In this document: positions 1-8,750 of the stretch, one piece after another
Layout: the number at the start of each line of letters is the position of its first letter
Numbering within the stretch: position 1 is the stretch's first letter
Origin: Bradyrhizobium sp. BTAi1
GTDB taxonomy: Bacteria; Pseudomonadota; Alphaproteobacteria; Rhizobiales; Xanthobacteraceae
Direction: 5' to 3'
NCBI RefSeq assembly: GCF_000015165.1
Contig: NC_009485.1
Coordinates: forward strand, 1,280,001 to 1,344,000
DNA length: 64,000 nt
Position numbers and translations under genes: made by a program
Notes under the pieces: generated by a model
Told to the model about the DNA's origin: nothing
The model's input: the letters and a program-made list of their open reading frames with translations, nothing else
The model's database searches: none

Positions 1-132
1 AAACAGGTTCTCAACGATCTCAACGCGGCGCTGAAGGCGAAGCCGCCGGAAGTCGAGAACAAGGGCAACATCGATCTCGTCGTGAAATATTACGACAAGC
101 TCGCCGCCGCGTTCGGCGAGGATGACAACTGA
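1..132 (+). CDS. C-terminal end of an unidentified protein (partial)
   Basis: The window opens inside a reading frame that runs 43 codons and stops with TGA at 130-132. The tail is charged and helical in appearance (ends YYDKLAAAFGEDDN). It is followed 25 bases later by a strong terminator hairpin, which supports it as the true end of a transcribed gene. The visible part is too short to assign a family. Confidence 0.6.
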   Translation, partial: KQVLNDLNAALKAKPPEVENKGNIDLVVKYYDKLAAAFGEDDN

Positions 133-157
133 TATTGCTGATCCTTCAGGATCACGA

Positions 158-186
158 AAGCCCCGACCGGCGGTCGGGGCTTCTTA
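158..186 (+). terminator. Intrinsic terminator of the partial first gene
   Basis: A perfect 11-bp stem (158-168 with 172-182), a 3-base loop and a short T-rich run follow the stop codon at 132. The next gene is convergent, so the hairpin probably serves the rightward gene. Confidence 0.75.
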
Positions 187-217
187 TTGTGCCGTGCTGG
201 CCGAGTGGATCGCAGGC

Positions 218-1522
218 TCAGCGCGCGAATACCGCCTCCATCTGCTTTCGAACACTGACCGTCTCATCGGCGGTGTCGATGGCGACATCGCTCCAGCGCA
301 CGACCTCGCCATGCGCGACGTCCCGGGTCAGCTTCACGCGATGCGCCAATCCGATCGGCAGCGCGCCGAGCTGAAGACTTGTCGCAGCCGGGAACACCTT
401 GCCCCAGACGGTATAGCCACCTTCGCCGTCGAGCATCTCGCCGGCGCGCAGCGTCTTCTTGGCGACCGCGACGACATCGCCGCGGAAACCGCGCGGCTGG
501 CCGGTCGGTTCCTTGCGTAGCGCTGCTGATAGCACCGAGACGTTCAGCTCAAGTCCGATCAGATGATAGGGCTTGTACATCGCCGCATAGCGTCCGCTGG
601 TGTCGGTCTTCAGGCCGTATTGCCGGAAGCAATCCGCGGCGTAGTCGTTCGGCGCTTCCAGCACGACATAGACGCCCCAGCGCAGATCGCGAAACACGGG
701 GCGGCCGTCGCGTTCCAGCGACGACACCACCTCGACCATGCCCGAGCGTTCCAGCACACCGCCGCGCTCGCGCGGCCGCAGCACATGCGGTAGGTCGTCG
801 ACGCCGCAAGGCGGGAACAACAGGCCATCGTTCGGAACATCGAGCCCGGTCGCGTTGGCGATCGCCGCCATCTCGATCGCCGACTTGGTGCCGTCGAGGA
901 AGGAGTTGAACATCTGCGGATTCATGCCGGCGGACTGTGCCTCGCCGGCCGTGAGCCCGTAATGCTGCCAGACGCCGTCGGGCGTCACGTCGTGATAGGC
1001 CGGCAGATATTTCGTGCCCTTGCCGGCCGCCACGACATGGAAGCCGGTGGCGCGCGCCCAATCGACGAGCTCCGCCGTCAGCGCCGGCTGGTCGCCATAA
1101 GCGAGCGAATAGACCACGCCGGCTTTGCGCGCCTCGTCAGCCAACAGCGGTCCCGCCAGCACGTCGGCTTCGACGTTGACCATCACGATGTGCTTGCCGG
1201 CACGGATCGCCGCGCGCGCGTGGCGGATGCCGGCGGCCGGACTGCCGGTGGCTTCAACGACGACATCGATGTTGTCAGCCAGCGCCTTCGCGCCATCAAC
1301 ACTGAATGCCGTGCGCTCAATTAGCTCCGCGCTCCAGCCGATCGTCCGGCAAGCGTCGCGCGCTCGCTCCGGATCGAGATCGATGATCACAGGCACCTCG
1401 AGGCCGACCACATGCGGCACCTGCGACAGGAACATCGAGCCGAATTTGCCGGCGCCGATCAGCGCGACGCGGACAGGTTGGCCGGAGGCGTGGCGGGCTT
1501 GGAGGAGGGAGTGGAGGTTCAT
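218..1522 (-). CDS. NAD-binding oxidoreductase with C-terminal SAF domain
   Basis: This 434-residue protein opens with a Rossmann nucleotide-binding motif (VALIGAGKFGSMF, about residues 18-30) of the homoserine-dehydrogenase/Gfo-Idh type. A substrate domain with a conserved GKGTKYLPAYHD segment follows. The last ~100 residues resemble a SAF domain (KTLRAGEMLDGEGGYTVWGK), the fold of antifreeze proteins and FlgA. Such fusions are often annotated as homoserine-dehydrogenase-like or SAF-domain proteins and act on sugar acids or related carboxylates, but the substrate cannot be read from the sequence. It is the last of three leftward genes (M20 peptidase, PhyH-family, this gene), although a 200-bp gap with a repeat element separates it from the PhyH gene. 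Confidence 0.8.
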   Translation of the reverse strand: MNLHSLLQARHASGQPVRVALIGAGKFGSMFLSQVPHVVGLEVPVIIDLDPERARDACRTIGWSAELIERTAFSVDGAKALADNIDVVVEATGSPAAGIRHARAAIRAGKHIVMVNVEADVLAGPLLADEARKAGVVYSLAYGDQPALTAELVDWARATGFHVVAAGKGTKYLPAYHDVTPDGVWQHYGLTAGEAQSAGMNPQMFNSFLDGTKSAIEMAAIANATGLDVPNDGLLFPPCGVDDLPHVLRPRERGGVLERSGMVEVVSSLERDGRPVFRDLRWGVYVVLEAPNDYAADCFRQYGLKTDTSGRYAAMYKPYHLIGLELNVSVLSAALRKEPTGQPRGFRGDVVAVAKKTLRAGEMLDGEGGYTVWGKVFPAATSLQLGALPIGLAHRVKLTRDVAHGEVVRWSDVAIDTADETVSVRKQMEAVFAR

Positions 1523-1573
1523 TGGAGAATTCCAGCGTTTCTTGAAGGCGCGGTAGGGCGGCTATCAGTTTCT

Positions 1574-1700
1574 CGTCATGGCCGGGCTTGACCCGCCTGC
1601 GGGGCCGAAGCCCCTTCGGCGCGGCGGAGGCCCGGCCATCCATCTCTCTGCGGGAGAATCGTTCCGTTGATGGATGCCCGGGTCAAGCCCGGGCATGACG
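1574..1700. repeat. REP-like palindromic intergenic element
   Basis: Outer arms CGTCATG...GGGCTTGACCCG and GGGTCAAGCCCGGGCATGACG face each other across the 205-bp gap between two leftward genes, with a second GC-rich hairpin inside. Elements with a CGTCATGCCCGGGCTTGACCC core are very common between Bradyrhizobium genes, so this is probably a dispersed repeat rather than a locus-specific regulator. Confidence 0.65.
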
Positions 1701-1726
1701 ACATTTTTCGTGGCGCGTGCTGTGCT

Positions 1727-2527
1727 TTACTCAGCCGCCTCGCGATGCGCTCGCGCCAGCTGCAGCAACGCGTCATCCGGCAGCGTGGCGATCGGCGTGA
1801 AGTCGCGATGCGCGATGTACTCCGGGCGCGTGGGGGTGCGGATGTAGTTCGAGACGGCATTCAGCGTGAGATACACGATCTTGCGTGGGTAGGGTGTGAT
1901 GTTGCCGGCGGAGCCGTGCACGAGATTGCCGTGGAACATCAGCATGCCACCGGGCTTGCCGGTCGGCGCGACGATGCCGCCCTCGGCGACGAGACGTGTG
2001 ACGGTCGCCTCGTCGAGGGTCCACAGCGGATACGACGTGGTGGCGAGATCGTGCGACGCCTCGAGGTCGCCGGCATGCTGGCTGCGCGGCACCAGCATCA
2101 AGGGGCCGTTGATCGGCATCACCTCGTCGAGGAAGATCGCGATGTTCATCGCGCGCGGCTCTGGCATGCCGTCGTCGCGCTTCCATGTGCCGTAATCCTG
2201 GTGCCATTGCCAGACATCGCCGGTGAAGGCCGATTTGGCGTTGATCTTGAACTGATGCATGTAGACCTTCTCGCCGAAGATCTGCTCGATCGGCGCGATC
2301 ATGCGCGGATGCGCCGCGAGCACGTGGAAGGCGTCGTTGTAGAGATGCGCCGCAAAGGCGGTGCGCGGCGCGCCGCTCTTCTCGCGCCAGACCTCCGGCC
2401 GGTCAGCGGCATAGATCGCCTCGGCCTCGCGGGCGAGGAAGGCGGTCTCTTCCGGACTGAACAGCTCGGGCAGGAACAGCCAGCCCTCGCGGTTGAAGAA
2501 TGCAATCTGCTCCGGCGTCAGCTGCAT
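1727..2527 (-). CDS. Phytanoyl-CoA dioxygenase (PhyH) family protein
   Basis: This 266-residue protein belongs to the Fe(II)/2-oxoglutarate-dependent oxygenases of the PhyH/EctD family. The HxD pair of the iron triad is visible in WHQDYGTW and the distal histidine in FHGNLVHGSAGN. The oxoglutarate-binding Arg is probably downstream, in the RTPTRPEY region. The start was set at the ATG at 2527, behind GAGGAGAA; a longer frame reaching 2596 has no such site. The substrate is unknown: ectoine hydroxylase-like and secondary-metabolite hydroxylases share these motifs. The gene lies 72 bases downstream of a secreted M20 carboxypeptidase on the same strand and is possibly co-transcribed with it. Confidence 0.85.
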   Translation of the reverse strand: MQLTPEQIAFFNREGWLFLPELFSPEETAFLAREAEAIYAADRPEVWREKSGAPRTAFAAHLYNDAFHVLAAHPRMIAPIEQIFGEKVYMHQFKINAKSAFTGDVWQWHQDYGTWKRDDGMPEPRAMNIAIFLDEVMPINGPLMLVPRSQHAGDLEASHDLATTSYPLWTLDEATVTRLVAEGGIVAPTGKPGGMLMFHGNLVHGSAGNITPYPRKIVYLTLNAVSNYIRTPTRPEYIAHRDFTPIATLPDDALLQLARAHREAAE

Positions 2528-2599
2528 GGCGTTCTCCTCGCTCGTTTCCCTGATGGAGGCGCCCGGTCTGCTCGCCGGGCTGCCTCTCGCAGTCACATC

Positions 2600-3856
2600 C
2601 TACATCTTCTTGCCCTGCTCGATCAGCATGCGGGTCATCAAATAGAGCCGCGGCACGATGGTCGTGCTATCGATATATTCGTTATGGGCATGATAGTTGA
2701 AGCCGGCGATGCCGAAGCTCTCGACGACGATCGCCTTGCCGCTGCGATTGGCAAAGCCGGCATCGGTGGCGCCGCCGGTCATGTCGACCAGCGCGAGCGG
2801 CCGCTCCAGCTCGGCGTAGATCCCCTGCGCCTCCTTGCCGAGCGCGCGGCCGCGATCGGACGCGATAAAGGGCGGACGGCCCTTTTCGATCGTCACCTTG
2901 ACCTCGGTGTCGGGCACCAGATGGCTCTTGGTCGTCTCGTCGAGCGCGGCCTGCAGCTTTTCGACGCCGTCGGCGACCGTCAGGCGCACGTCGCCGCCGG
3001 CGCTGGCCTTTTCCGGAATCTGGTTGCGCACGGTGCCGGCGGTGGCCGTCGTCCAGTTGAGCTGTGTGCCCGGAATCGATTTCGCGATGTCCCGCGTCTG
3101 CAGCAATTGGTGTGAGAGCTCGATCAGCGCGTTGCGGCCGCGATCGGGCGCCGCACCGGCATGCGAGGCGCGGCCCGTCACCTGCATGGTGGCCGTCGCG
3201 GTGCCGCTGGCGCCCAGCAGCAGGCTGTCGACCGGCGCCGCGGGCTTGGCCGCGGTCGGTTCGCAGGACAGCACGACGTCGTGCTGGTCGGCCAGCTCGG
3301 CGATGAACTCGCCGGAGCCGATCGAGCCGACCTCCTCGTCGGGATTGAACGCGACCGTCAGCCTGGCGTAGTCGCGCCAGCCCATGTCCTTGAGGATCTG
3401 CAGGCTGTGCAGGATCACCGCGATGCCGCCTTTGTCGTCCGCAATGCCCGGCCCGTAGATCAGGTCGCCCTCGACATGATACGGCTCGGTCTTGAGGATG
3501 CCGGGCTGGTACACCGTGTCCATATGGGCGATCAGCATCAGCTTGCGGCGGCCTGTGCCCTCGAAGGTGCCGATCACCATGTCCGCGCCGACGCCGCGGG
3601 TGGTCTTGCGCCGTTCGGTGGTGGCGCCGAGCGCCTTCAGCCGGCCTTCGGTGAGGTCGGCCATCTTCTTCAGCCCTTCGACATCGCTCGAGCCGGACTC
3701 GATCAGCACCATCTCGCGCAAGGAGTCGATCACCGCCGGCTTGGCCTGCTCGGCTGCGGCCTTGATCGTCTCATCGGGGCCGGCCTGGGCGGCCGATAGG
3801 CTGGTGGTGGCCGCAAGCAGGGCAAATGCTGCGAGGCGGAAGGAGAAAGGCGTCAT
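2600..3856 (-). CDS. Exported M20-family glutamate carboxypeptidase-like hydrolase
   Basis: About 418 residues. An N-terminal signal peptide (FRLAAFALLAATTSLSAAQA) precedes an M20/M28 metallopeptidase. Zinc-site motifs are visible: AHMDTVY (His, Asp), YGPGIADDKGG (bridging Asp), NPDEEVGS (catalytic and metal-binding Glu pair), SCEPT, and a late HAHNEYI histidine. The dimerisation domain starts near LLLGASGTATATMQVTGRASHAG. The arrangement matches carboxypeptidase G2, which removes C-terminal glutamate from folates or acyl-glutamates in the periplasm. The start at 3856 was chosen for AAGGACC 7 bases upstream; an in-frame ATG at 3874 is an alternative. The gene is divergent from the alkyltransferase gene. 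Confidence 0.85.
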   Translation of the reverse strand: MTPFSFRLAAFALLAATTSLSAAQAGPDETIKAAAEQAKPAVIDSLREMVLIESGSSDVEGLKKMADLTEGRLKALGATTERRKTTRGVGADMVIGTFEGTGRRKLMLIAHMDTVYQPGILKTEPYHVEGDLIYGPGIADDKGGIAVILHSLQILKDMGWRDYARLTVAFNPDEEVGSIGSGEFIAELADQHDVVLSCEPTAAKPAAPVDSLLLGASGTATATMQVTGRASHAGAAPDRGRNALIELSHQLLQTRDIAKSIPGTQLNWTTATAGTVRNQIPEKASAGGDVRLTVADGVEKLQAALDETTKSHLVPDTEVKVTIEKGRPPFIASDRGRALGKEAQGIYAELERPLALVDMTGGATDAGFANRSGKAIVVESFGIAGFNYHAHNEYIDSTTIVPRLYLMTRMLIEQGKKM

Positions 3857-4001
3857 CCGGGGTCCTTGTTTCATCGATGCGCGCTCCCGGGCCAGGCTTG
3901 GGGCGCCTGTCGACATTGGCAGAATCCGGGTGGATCGCAACATTCTCCAAGCCTAATTTGATCGCCAGATGATACGGGGCAGAGCGATGATGGAGCCCGC
4001 C

Positions 4002-4544
4002 ATGTCAGACCAGGTCTATGCATTGTTCGACACCGCGATCGGCACCTGCGCGATCGCCTGGGGACCCCGCGGGATCAATGCGGTGCAGCTGCCGATGGGC
4101 GGCGTGACGCAGATCCGCACCCGGATGCAGCAGCGTCATGCCGGCATCACCGAAGCCGAGCCGACGCCGCAGGTGCAGCGCGTCATCGGACGCATCAGGG
4201 CGCTGCTCGCGGGGCAGCCTGATGATCTCAGCGACATCGAACTCGATCTCGATGGCGTCAGCGCGTTCCAGCGCGGCGTCTACGACATCGCCCGCCGCAT
4301 CCCGCCGGGCCGGACCCTGACCTATGGCGACATTGCCAAGCAGCTCGGTGGCGTCGAATTGTCGCGCGAAGTCGGCCAGGCGCTCGGGCGCAATCCGTGC
4401 CCGATCGTGGTGCCCTGCCATCGCGTGCTGGCGGCGGGCAACAAGCCCGGCGGCTTCTCCGCCAATGGCGGCGTCGACACCAAGCTGAAGATGCTGGCGA
4501 TCGAGGGCGCGGCGGTGAACTACACCCCGAGCCTGTTCGGTTGA
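4002..4544 (+). CDS. ogt: Methylated-DNA--protein-cysteine methyltransferase
   Basis: A 180-residue O6-alkylguanine-DNA alkyltransferase that repairs alkylated guanine or thymine by suicidal transfer to an active-site cysteine. The active site is complete: VVPCHRVLAAG contains the acceptor Cys, and LTYGDIAKQLG plus RNPCPIVVPCHR form the winged-helix DNA-binding part. GGFS follows in its usual place. The length matches Ogt rather than bifunctional Ada. Start codons at 3969 and 3987 are also possible; 4002 has GGAG at the right distance. Confidence 0.92.
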   Translation: MSDQVYALFDTAIGTCAIAWGPRGINAVQLPMGGVTQIRTRMQQRHAGITEAEPTPQVQRVIGRIRALLAGQPDDLSDIELDLDGVSAFQRGVYDIARRIPPGRTLTYGDIAKQLGGVELSREVGQALGRNPCPIVVPCHRVLAAGNKPGGFSANGGVDTKLKMLAIEGAAVNYTPSLFG

Positions 4545-4577
4545 TGCGCGGCCGTGGCGGGTCCTGCCCCGCTCGTA

Positions 4578-5444
4578 TCAGATTGCCTCGCAGCTGAAAC
4601 CATTGCCCTTGCGCTTGATGCGGCCGGCCGACGGCGAAGGGAAATGCGCCGTGCAGCACACGGTGGCGGTGTCGCCATAGCGCTCCAGGAACGTGCGCCG
4701 CGTCACGGCCGCCTGCGCCGGGTCGACATCGAACTTCGGCGACAGCTCGGGATAGGCCAGCTGCAGCGGCGAGTGAATGAGATCGCCGGCGAACACCGCA
4801 TCGTCCTTGCCCTTGCCGAGCGCGATTGCGACATGGCCGGGTGTATGTCCCGGCGTGGGCACGAGGCGGACATGATCGCCGATCGCGAAGTCGTCCATGA
4901 CGATGTCGGCCCGCTTGGCCTCGACCACCGGCAGCACGCTGTCTGCAAACGGCGGCACCTCGGCCTTGGCGTTCTGCGCAACCCAGTAATCATATTCGCG
5001 TTGCGCGAACAGATAGCGCGCGTTCGGGAAGGTCGGCACCCAGCGGTCATTGTCACGCCGCGTGTTCCAGCCGACGTGATCGGTGTGCAGATGCGTGCAC
5101 ATCACGATGTCGATGTCGTCGACCGACATGCCGGCGGCGTCGAGCGCCCGCATGTAGGTGTCGTCGGTCTTCATGTTCCAGACCGGCCGCGCGCGTGGCT
5201 TGTCGTTGCCGATGCAGCTGTCGATCAGGATGGTGTGGTGAGGCGTCTTCACCACATAGGATTGGAAGCACAGGATCAGCGTATCCTGCGCATCGAGCGC
5301 GTTGGCCGCTTGCAGCGTGCTGCGCTCGGCGTCCAGCATCTCTGGCGTCAGCTCCGGGAAGATCTCGCGGGCTGGCAGGAAGGTGGTTTCCTGCTCGATG
5401 ATGCGATGGATCGTGAGATCGGCAACCGAAAACGTCAGAGCCAC
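4578..5444 (-). CDS. MBL-fold metallo-hydrolase (copy 1)
   Basis: A 288-residue metallo-beta-lactamase-fold hydrolase with the zinc motif THLHTDHVGW, a later histidine in PTPGHTPGHV, the bridging Asp in VFAGDLIHS and a final His in CTAHFPSP. The fold is shared by lactonases, quorum-quenching enzymes and other hydrolases, so the substrate is open. The start is GTG, preceded by AAGGGACA. A clear paralogue (7137-8000) shares the same domain layout and the WVPTFPNARYLF-type segment. The two flank a glutathione transferase and an FAH-family gene on the same strand, which suggests one degradative unit. Confidence 0.88.
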   Translation of the reverse strand: MALTFSVADLTIHRIIEQETTFLPAREIFPELTPEMLDAERSTLQAANALDAQDTLILCFQSYVVKTPHHTILIDSCIGNDKPRARPVWNMKTDDTYMRALDAAGMSVDDIDIVMCTHLHTDHVGWNTRRDNDRWVPTFPNARYLFAQREYDYWVAQNAKAEVPPFADSVLPVVEAKRADIVMDDFAIGDHVRLVPTPGHTPGHVAIALGKGKDDAVFAGDLIHSPLQLAYPELSPKFDVDPAQAAVTRRTFLERYGDTATVCCTAHFPSPSAGRIKRKGNGFSCEAI

Positions 5445-5477
5445 GAGATGTCCCTTGGAATGATGCGCCCGGAATGA

Positions 5478-6092
5478 TCAAGCCGCCGGCGGCACCGAGA
5501 TCTTCACTGATTCCCGTTCCAGCATCTTCTGATGGAAGGCATCGAGGGTCGGAAACGCCTTGCGCCAGCCGCAATCGGCGAAGCGATAATCCGCATAGCC
5601 GAGCACGCAGACAAGGCCGATGGCGACGACGTCGAACGGTCGCGTCATCAAATCGCTCTGCGCGGCGAAGCGCGCCATGCCGGCCCAGACGCGGTTCCAG
5701 TGATCGTCCGACCAGGCCTTCCAGCGCAGGGCTTCCGGCCGCACCGCGTTCTCGTAGCGGCACAGCAACATGGAATCGAGCATGCCCTGCAGCATCGAAT
5801 GCTCGCTCTTCACCGTCCAGCGCGCCGCGCCGGAGGCAGGGATCAGCCTGTTGCCGCCGGCGAGCTCGTCGAGATATTCGACGATGACATAGGAATCCAG
5901 GATCACGTCGCCATTGTCGAGGATCAGCACCGGCAGCTTCTTCAGCGGCGTGATCTTCGTGTACTCGTCATTGGCCTGGCCGGGCATGACCGACATCGGC
6001 GCGAATTCGATCTTGTCGATCAGGCCAAGCTCGATGGCGGCGATCCGCACCTTGCGGGCGAATGGCGAGGCGGGCGAGTAGGTGAGTTTCAT
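5478..6092 (-). CDS. Glutathione S-transferase family protein
   Basis: A 204-residue protein with an N-terminal thioredoxin-like domain (MKLTYSPASPFARKVRIAA, with Ser in SPFARK as the likely glutathione-activating residue), the glutathione-binding LPVLILDNGDVILDSYVIVEYLDE segment and an all-helical C-terminal domain. The start at 6092 has AGGAAA upstream; a longer frame reaching 6206 runs into a repeat and is not credible. It lies 33 bases upstream of the MBL-fold gene on the same strand, so the two are probably co-transcribed. Confidence 0.9.
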   Translation of the reverse strand: MKLTYSPASPFARKVRIAAIELGLIDKIEFAPMSVMPGQANDEYTKITPLKKLPVLILDNGDVILDSYVIVEYLDELAGGNRLIPASGAARWTVKSEHSMLQGMLDSMLLCRYENAVRPEALRWKAWSDDHWNRVWAGMARFAAQSDLMTRPFDVVAIGLVCVLGYADYRFADCGWRKAFPTLDAFHQKMLERESVKISVPPAA

Positions 6093-6121
6093 CGTTGTTT
6101 CCTGACCGACGCAGATAATGA

Positions 6122-6205
6122 GCGTCATTGCGAGGAGCGTCAGCGACGAAGCAATCCAGGGCGGCACGAATGGCCCTGGATTGCTTCGCTTCGCTCGCAA
6201 TGACA
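6122..6205. repeat. REP-like palindrome with GCAATCCAGG arms
   Basis: Arms GAAGCAATCCAGG and CCTGGATTGCTTC pair across a short loop, with outer CGTCATTGCGAG/CTCGCAATGAC. It sits between two leftward genes. The same motif is widespread in Bradyrhizobium intergenic regions, so it is probably a dispersed element that may stabilise mRNA. Confidence 0.65.
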
Positions 6206-6216
6206 ATGTTCGAGGC

Positions 6217-7059
6217 TCAAGCCTCGACGATCTCCTGGCGCTGCTCGCCGAGACGTTCGATGCCGAGGGTCACGACGTCGCCGACATTGAGGAAGGTCGG
6301 CGGCTTCATGCCCATGCCGACGCCCGGAGGCGTGCCCGTGGTGACGATGTCGCCCGGCAGCAAGGTCATGAACTGCGAGACGTAGGAGATGCACTTCGCC
6401 ATCGAGAAGATCATCGTTGCGGTGGTGCCGGTCTGGCGGCGCTGGCCGTTGACGTCGAGCCACATCGACAGGTTCTGCACATCCGGGATTTCGTCCTTGG
6501 TGACAAGCCAGGGGCCGACCGGGCCGAACGTGTCGTGCGACTTGCCCTTGGTCCACTGGCCCAGGCGCTCGATCTGGAAGTTGCGCTCGGAGACGTCGTT
6601 GCAGATCGTGTAGCCGGCGATGTGGTTCAGCGCCTCGGCCTCGGAGACATATTTTGCGCGGGTGCCGATGATGGCGGCGATCTCGACCTCCCAGTCGAGC
6701 TTGGTGGAGCCGCGCGGCTTCTCGACCGGGTCATAGGGCCCGCACAGTGCGGTGTTGGCCTTCAGGAAGAAGATCGGCTCCGCCGGGATCGGGTTGCCGG
6801 TCTCCTTGGCATGATCGGAGTAGTTGAGGCCGATCGCCACGAATTTGGAAATGCCGGTGACGGGCGCGCCGAGCCGCGGCTTGCCGGCGACGGCCGGCAG
6901 CGAGGCTGGATCGAGCGCGGCGAGCTTCTTCAGCGACTCCGGCGCGTAGGCGGCGCCGTCGAGGTCCTTCACATGGGCCGACAGGTCGCGCAACTGGCCG
7001 GATGCATCGATCAGGCCCGGCTTCTCCGCGCCCTTCTCGCCGTAGCGAACAAGCTTCAT
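6217..7059 (-). CDS. Fumarylacetoacetate hydrolase family protein
   Basis: A 280-residue protein matching the FAH superfamily, which hydrolyses or isomerises C-C bonds of 2-oxo acids using Mg2+ or Mn2+. Visible landmarks are GLNYSDHAKE, the metal-binding acidic residues of LDWEVEIAAIIG, GYTICNDVSERNFQ, and GDIVTTGTPPGVGMGM near the C-terminus. The start at 7059 follows GGGAGAG. Close relatives are annotated as ureidoglycolate lyase or 2-hydroxyhepta-diene-dioate isomerase, but this annotation is loose. Together with GST and MBL-fold neighbours it resembles a ring-cleavage or xenobiotic breakdown unit. Confidence 0.9.
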   Translation of the reverse strand: MKLVRYGEKGAEKPGLIDASGQLRDLSAHVKDLDGAAYAPESLKKLAALDPASLPAVAGKPRLGAPVTGISKFVAIGLNYSDHAKETGNPIPAEPIFFLKANTALCGPYDPVEKPRGSTKLDWEVEIAAIIGTRAKYVSEAEALNHIAGYTICNDVSERNFQIERLGQWTKGKSHDTFGPVGPWLVTKDEIPDVQNLSMWLDVNGQRRQTGTTATMIFSMAKCISYVSQFMTLLPGDIVTTGTPPGVGMGMKPPTFLNVGDVVTLGIERLGEQRQEIVEA

Positions 7060-7136
7060 CTGGTTTCTCTCCCTGGCATCTCTGTATTCCAGGGCCCTGT
7101 CATGGAGCATGGCGGGGCGAAATTCAACCTCGCGGG

Positions 7137-8000
7137 CTATGCGCTGCCGCCGCCCCGCACTGCCTCAAAACGGAAGGCCGTGCCATCGCGCTTGATGTAG
7201 CCGGCGTCGAAATGGCCGCCGATCACCAGCGTGGCGGTGTCGGCGAAGCGCGAGAACAGCGCCTGCCGCGTGGCGATCCCCTGGGCAGGATCAGAGTCGA
7301 CAGTCGAGCTCCAGTCGAGATGCGCCATCTGGCAAGGGTGGTGCGCGACATCCCCGGTCAGCAGGGCCTCCGCGCCGTCGGAGCGGATGTGCAGGCTGAC
7401 GTGACCCGGGCTGTGGCCGGGGGGCGGGATCAGCGTGATCTCGTCGCAAATCGCGGCATCGCTGGCGACCAGGTCGGCGCGACCGGCCGCGACGATCGGC
7501 TGCACGGAATCGGCGAAGGTCGCCGTCTCGTCGGCCGCCTCGCTATGGTCGCGCCAATGCTGATATTCAGTGCGGCCGAACACATACCGCGCCTTGGCGA
7601 AGGTCGGGACCCATTGGCCGTCGACCAGCCGCGTATTCCAGCCGACATGATCGACATGGAGATGGGTGCAGATCACCATGTCGATGCTCTCGGGCGGAAA
7701 GCCGGCGGCGCTCAGCGTCTGCAGGAACGGCGTGGTGCGGTTGTTCCACACCGGTACGCTGCGGCCCTGCTTATCATTGCCAAGCCCGGTGTCGACCACG
7801 ATGCGCCGGGTCGGCGTCTCCAGCACCAGAGTCTGGATGACCATCTTCAGCTTGCCTTCGCCGGTGGCGAAGTCGGGTGTGAGCCAGGACAGCGCGCGGA
7901 TCGCCTCGGGCGTCGCTTGTGGCAGGATGAAGCGGGTGCCGCCCACCGTCTCCAGTTCGACGAATTTGCTGATCCTGACCCGGCCGACCGTCCATGGCAT
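7137..8000 (-). CDS. MBL-fold metallo-hydrolase (copy 2)
   Basis: A 287-residue metallo-beta-lactamase-fold protein with THLHVDHVGWN, PPPGHSPGHV and LLTGDVAHHP zinc motifs and a C-terminal GGHFDAGY histidine. It resembles the protein at 4578-5444 along its whole length, including a shared WNTRLV...GQWVPTFAKARYVF block, so the two arose by an old duplication. The start has GGGGAAA upstream. It leads the leftward run that continues into the FAH-family gene 77 bases downstream. Confidence 0.88.
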   Translation of the reverse strand: MPWTVGRVRISKFVELETVGGTRFILPQATPEAIRALSWLTPDFATGEGKLKMVIQTLVLETPTRRIVVDTGLGNDKQGRSVPVWNNRTTPFLQTLSAAGFPPESIDMVICTHLHVDHVGWNTRLVDGQWVPTFAKARYVFGRTEYQHWRDHSEAADETATFADSVQPIVAAGRADLVASDAAICDEITLIPPPGHSPGHVSLHIRSDGAEALLTGDVAHHPCQMAHLDWSSTVDSDPAQGIATRQALFSRFADTATLVIGGHFDAGYIKRDGTAFRFEAVRGGGSA

Positions 8001-8116
8001 GCGCGTTTCCCCGTTTGTTCTTGATGCCGGCGACGATGCCGCGTCGCGCGGTCCAGCGCAATGGATCGACTCTCGGGAACAGGCGTTGTCGTGGCCAGTC
8101 CATGGAGGAGAGTGTC

Positions 8117-8572
8117 ATGCCGGAGCTGGCCATATCGCCCGAGAAGGTCGCCTTCCTGATCGAGAAGGCGCGTGAATTCGACGTCAAGGATCAGGCGAGC
8201 GACGTCGACTCCGGCTCCAATGCCGTCGATGACGACATGATCGACGTGCTCGAAGATAACGGCGATGATCCGGTCGTGCGCGAGATCACCGGCTTCATCA
8301 ATGCGATGAGCGAGGACGAGCAGACCGACCTGGTCGCGCTGATGCGGCTCGGCCGCGGCGATGGCGATATCGAGGAGTGGGACGATCTGCGCCGCGAAGC
8401 GGCCGGCCAGCGCGACCGCCACACCGCGCGCTATCTCCTCGGTGAGCCCATGCTCGGCGATCTCCTGGCGGAGGGTCTCGATGCGTTCGGCATCGACTGG
8501 ACCGAAGGCCGCACCACGGCGGATTCCTCGAGTCCGAGCCAGCGCGACGAGGACGAGATCACAAAGCAATAG
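8117..8572 (+). CDS. DUF3775 domain protein
   Basis: A 151-residue acidic protein starting MPELAISPEKVAFLIEKAREFDVKD, with the DPVVREITGFINAMSEDEQTDLVALMRLGRGD core typical of the DUF3775 family. This family is common in alphaproteobacteria and has no known function. The start at 8117 has GGAGGAGAG directly upstream; an in-frame ATG at 8102 overlaps that site and is less likely. It is a single gene facing away from the MBL-fold gene. Confidence 0.85.
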   Translation: MPELAISPEKVAFLIEKAREFDVKDQASDVDSGSNAVDDDMIDVLEDNGDDPVVREITGFINAMSEDEQTDLVALMRLGRGDGDIEEWDDLRREAAGQRDRHTARYLLGEPMLGDLLAEGLDAFGIDWTEGRTTADSSSPSQRDEDEITKQ

Positions 8573-8750
8573 GATATGCGATATCCGGCTCGTGATATGC
8601 GGCAGCTCGCGGGCGTGGAATAGCTGGTTTGGTCCTGTCTGTCGAAGCCGGGTTGTGACCACGCGGGCGGTGTGATCCCTCGCCTCCCTTGCGGGGAGAG
8701 GTCAGGCCGCGCGACCGTTCCGCTTGGAACGGCCGCGACGAAGCCCTGTG

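Noticed and set aside
8715..8733. A hairpin (CCGTTCC/GGAACGG) between convergent genes
   Set aside because: There is no T tract on either side, so a terminator call is not supported.
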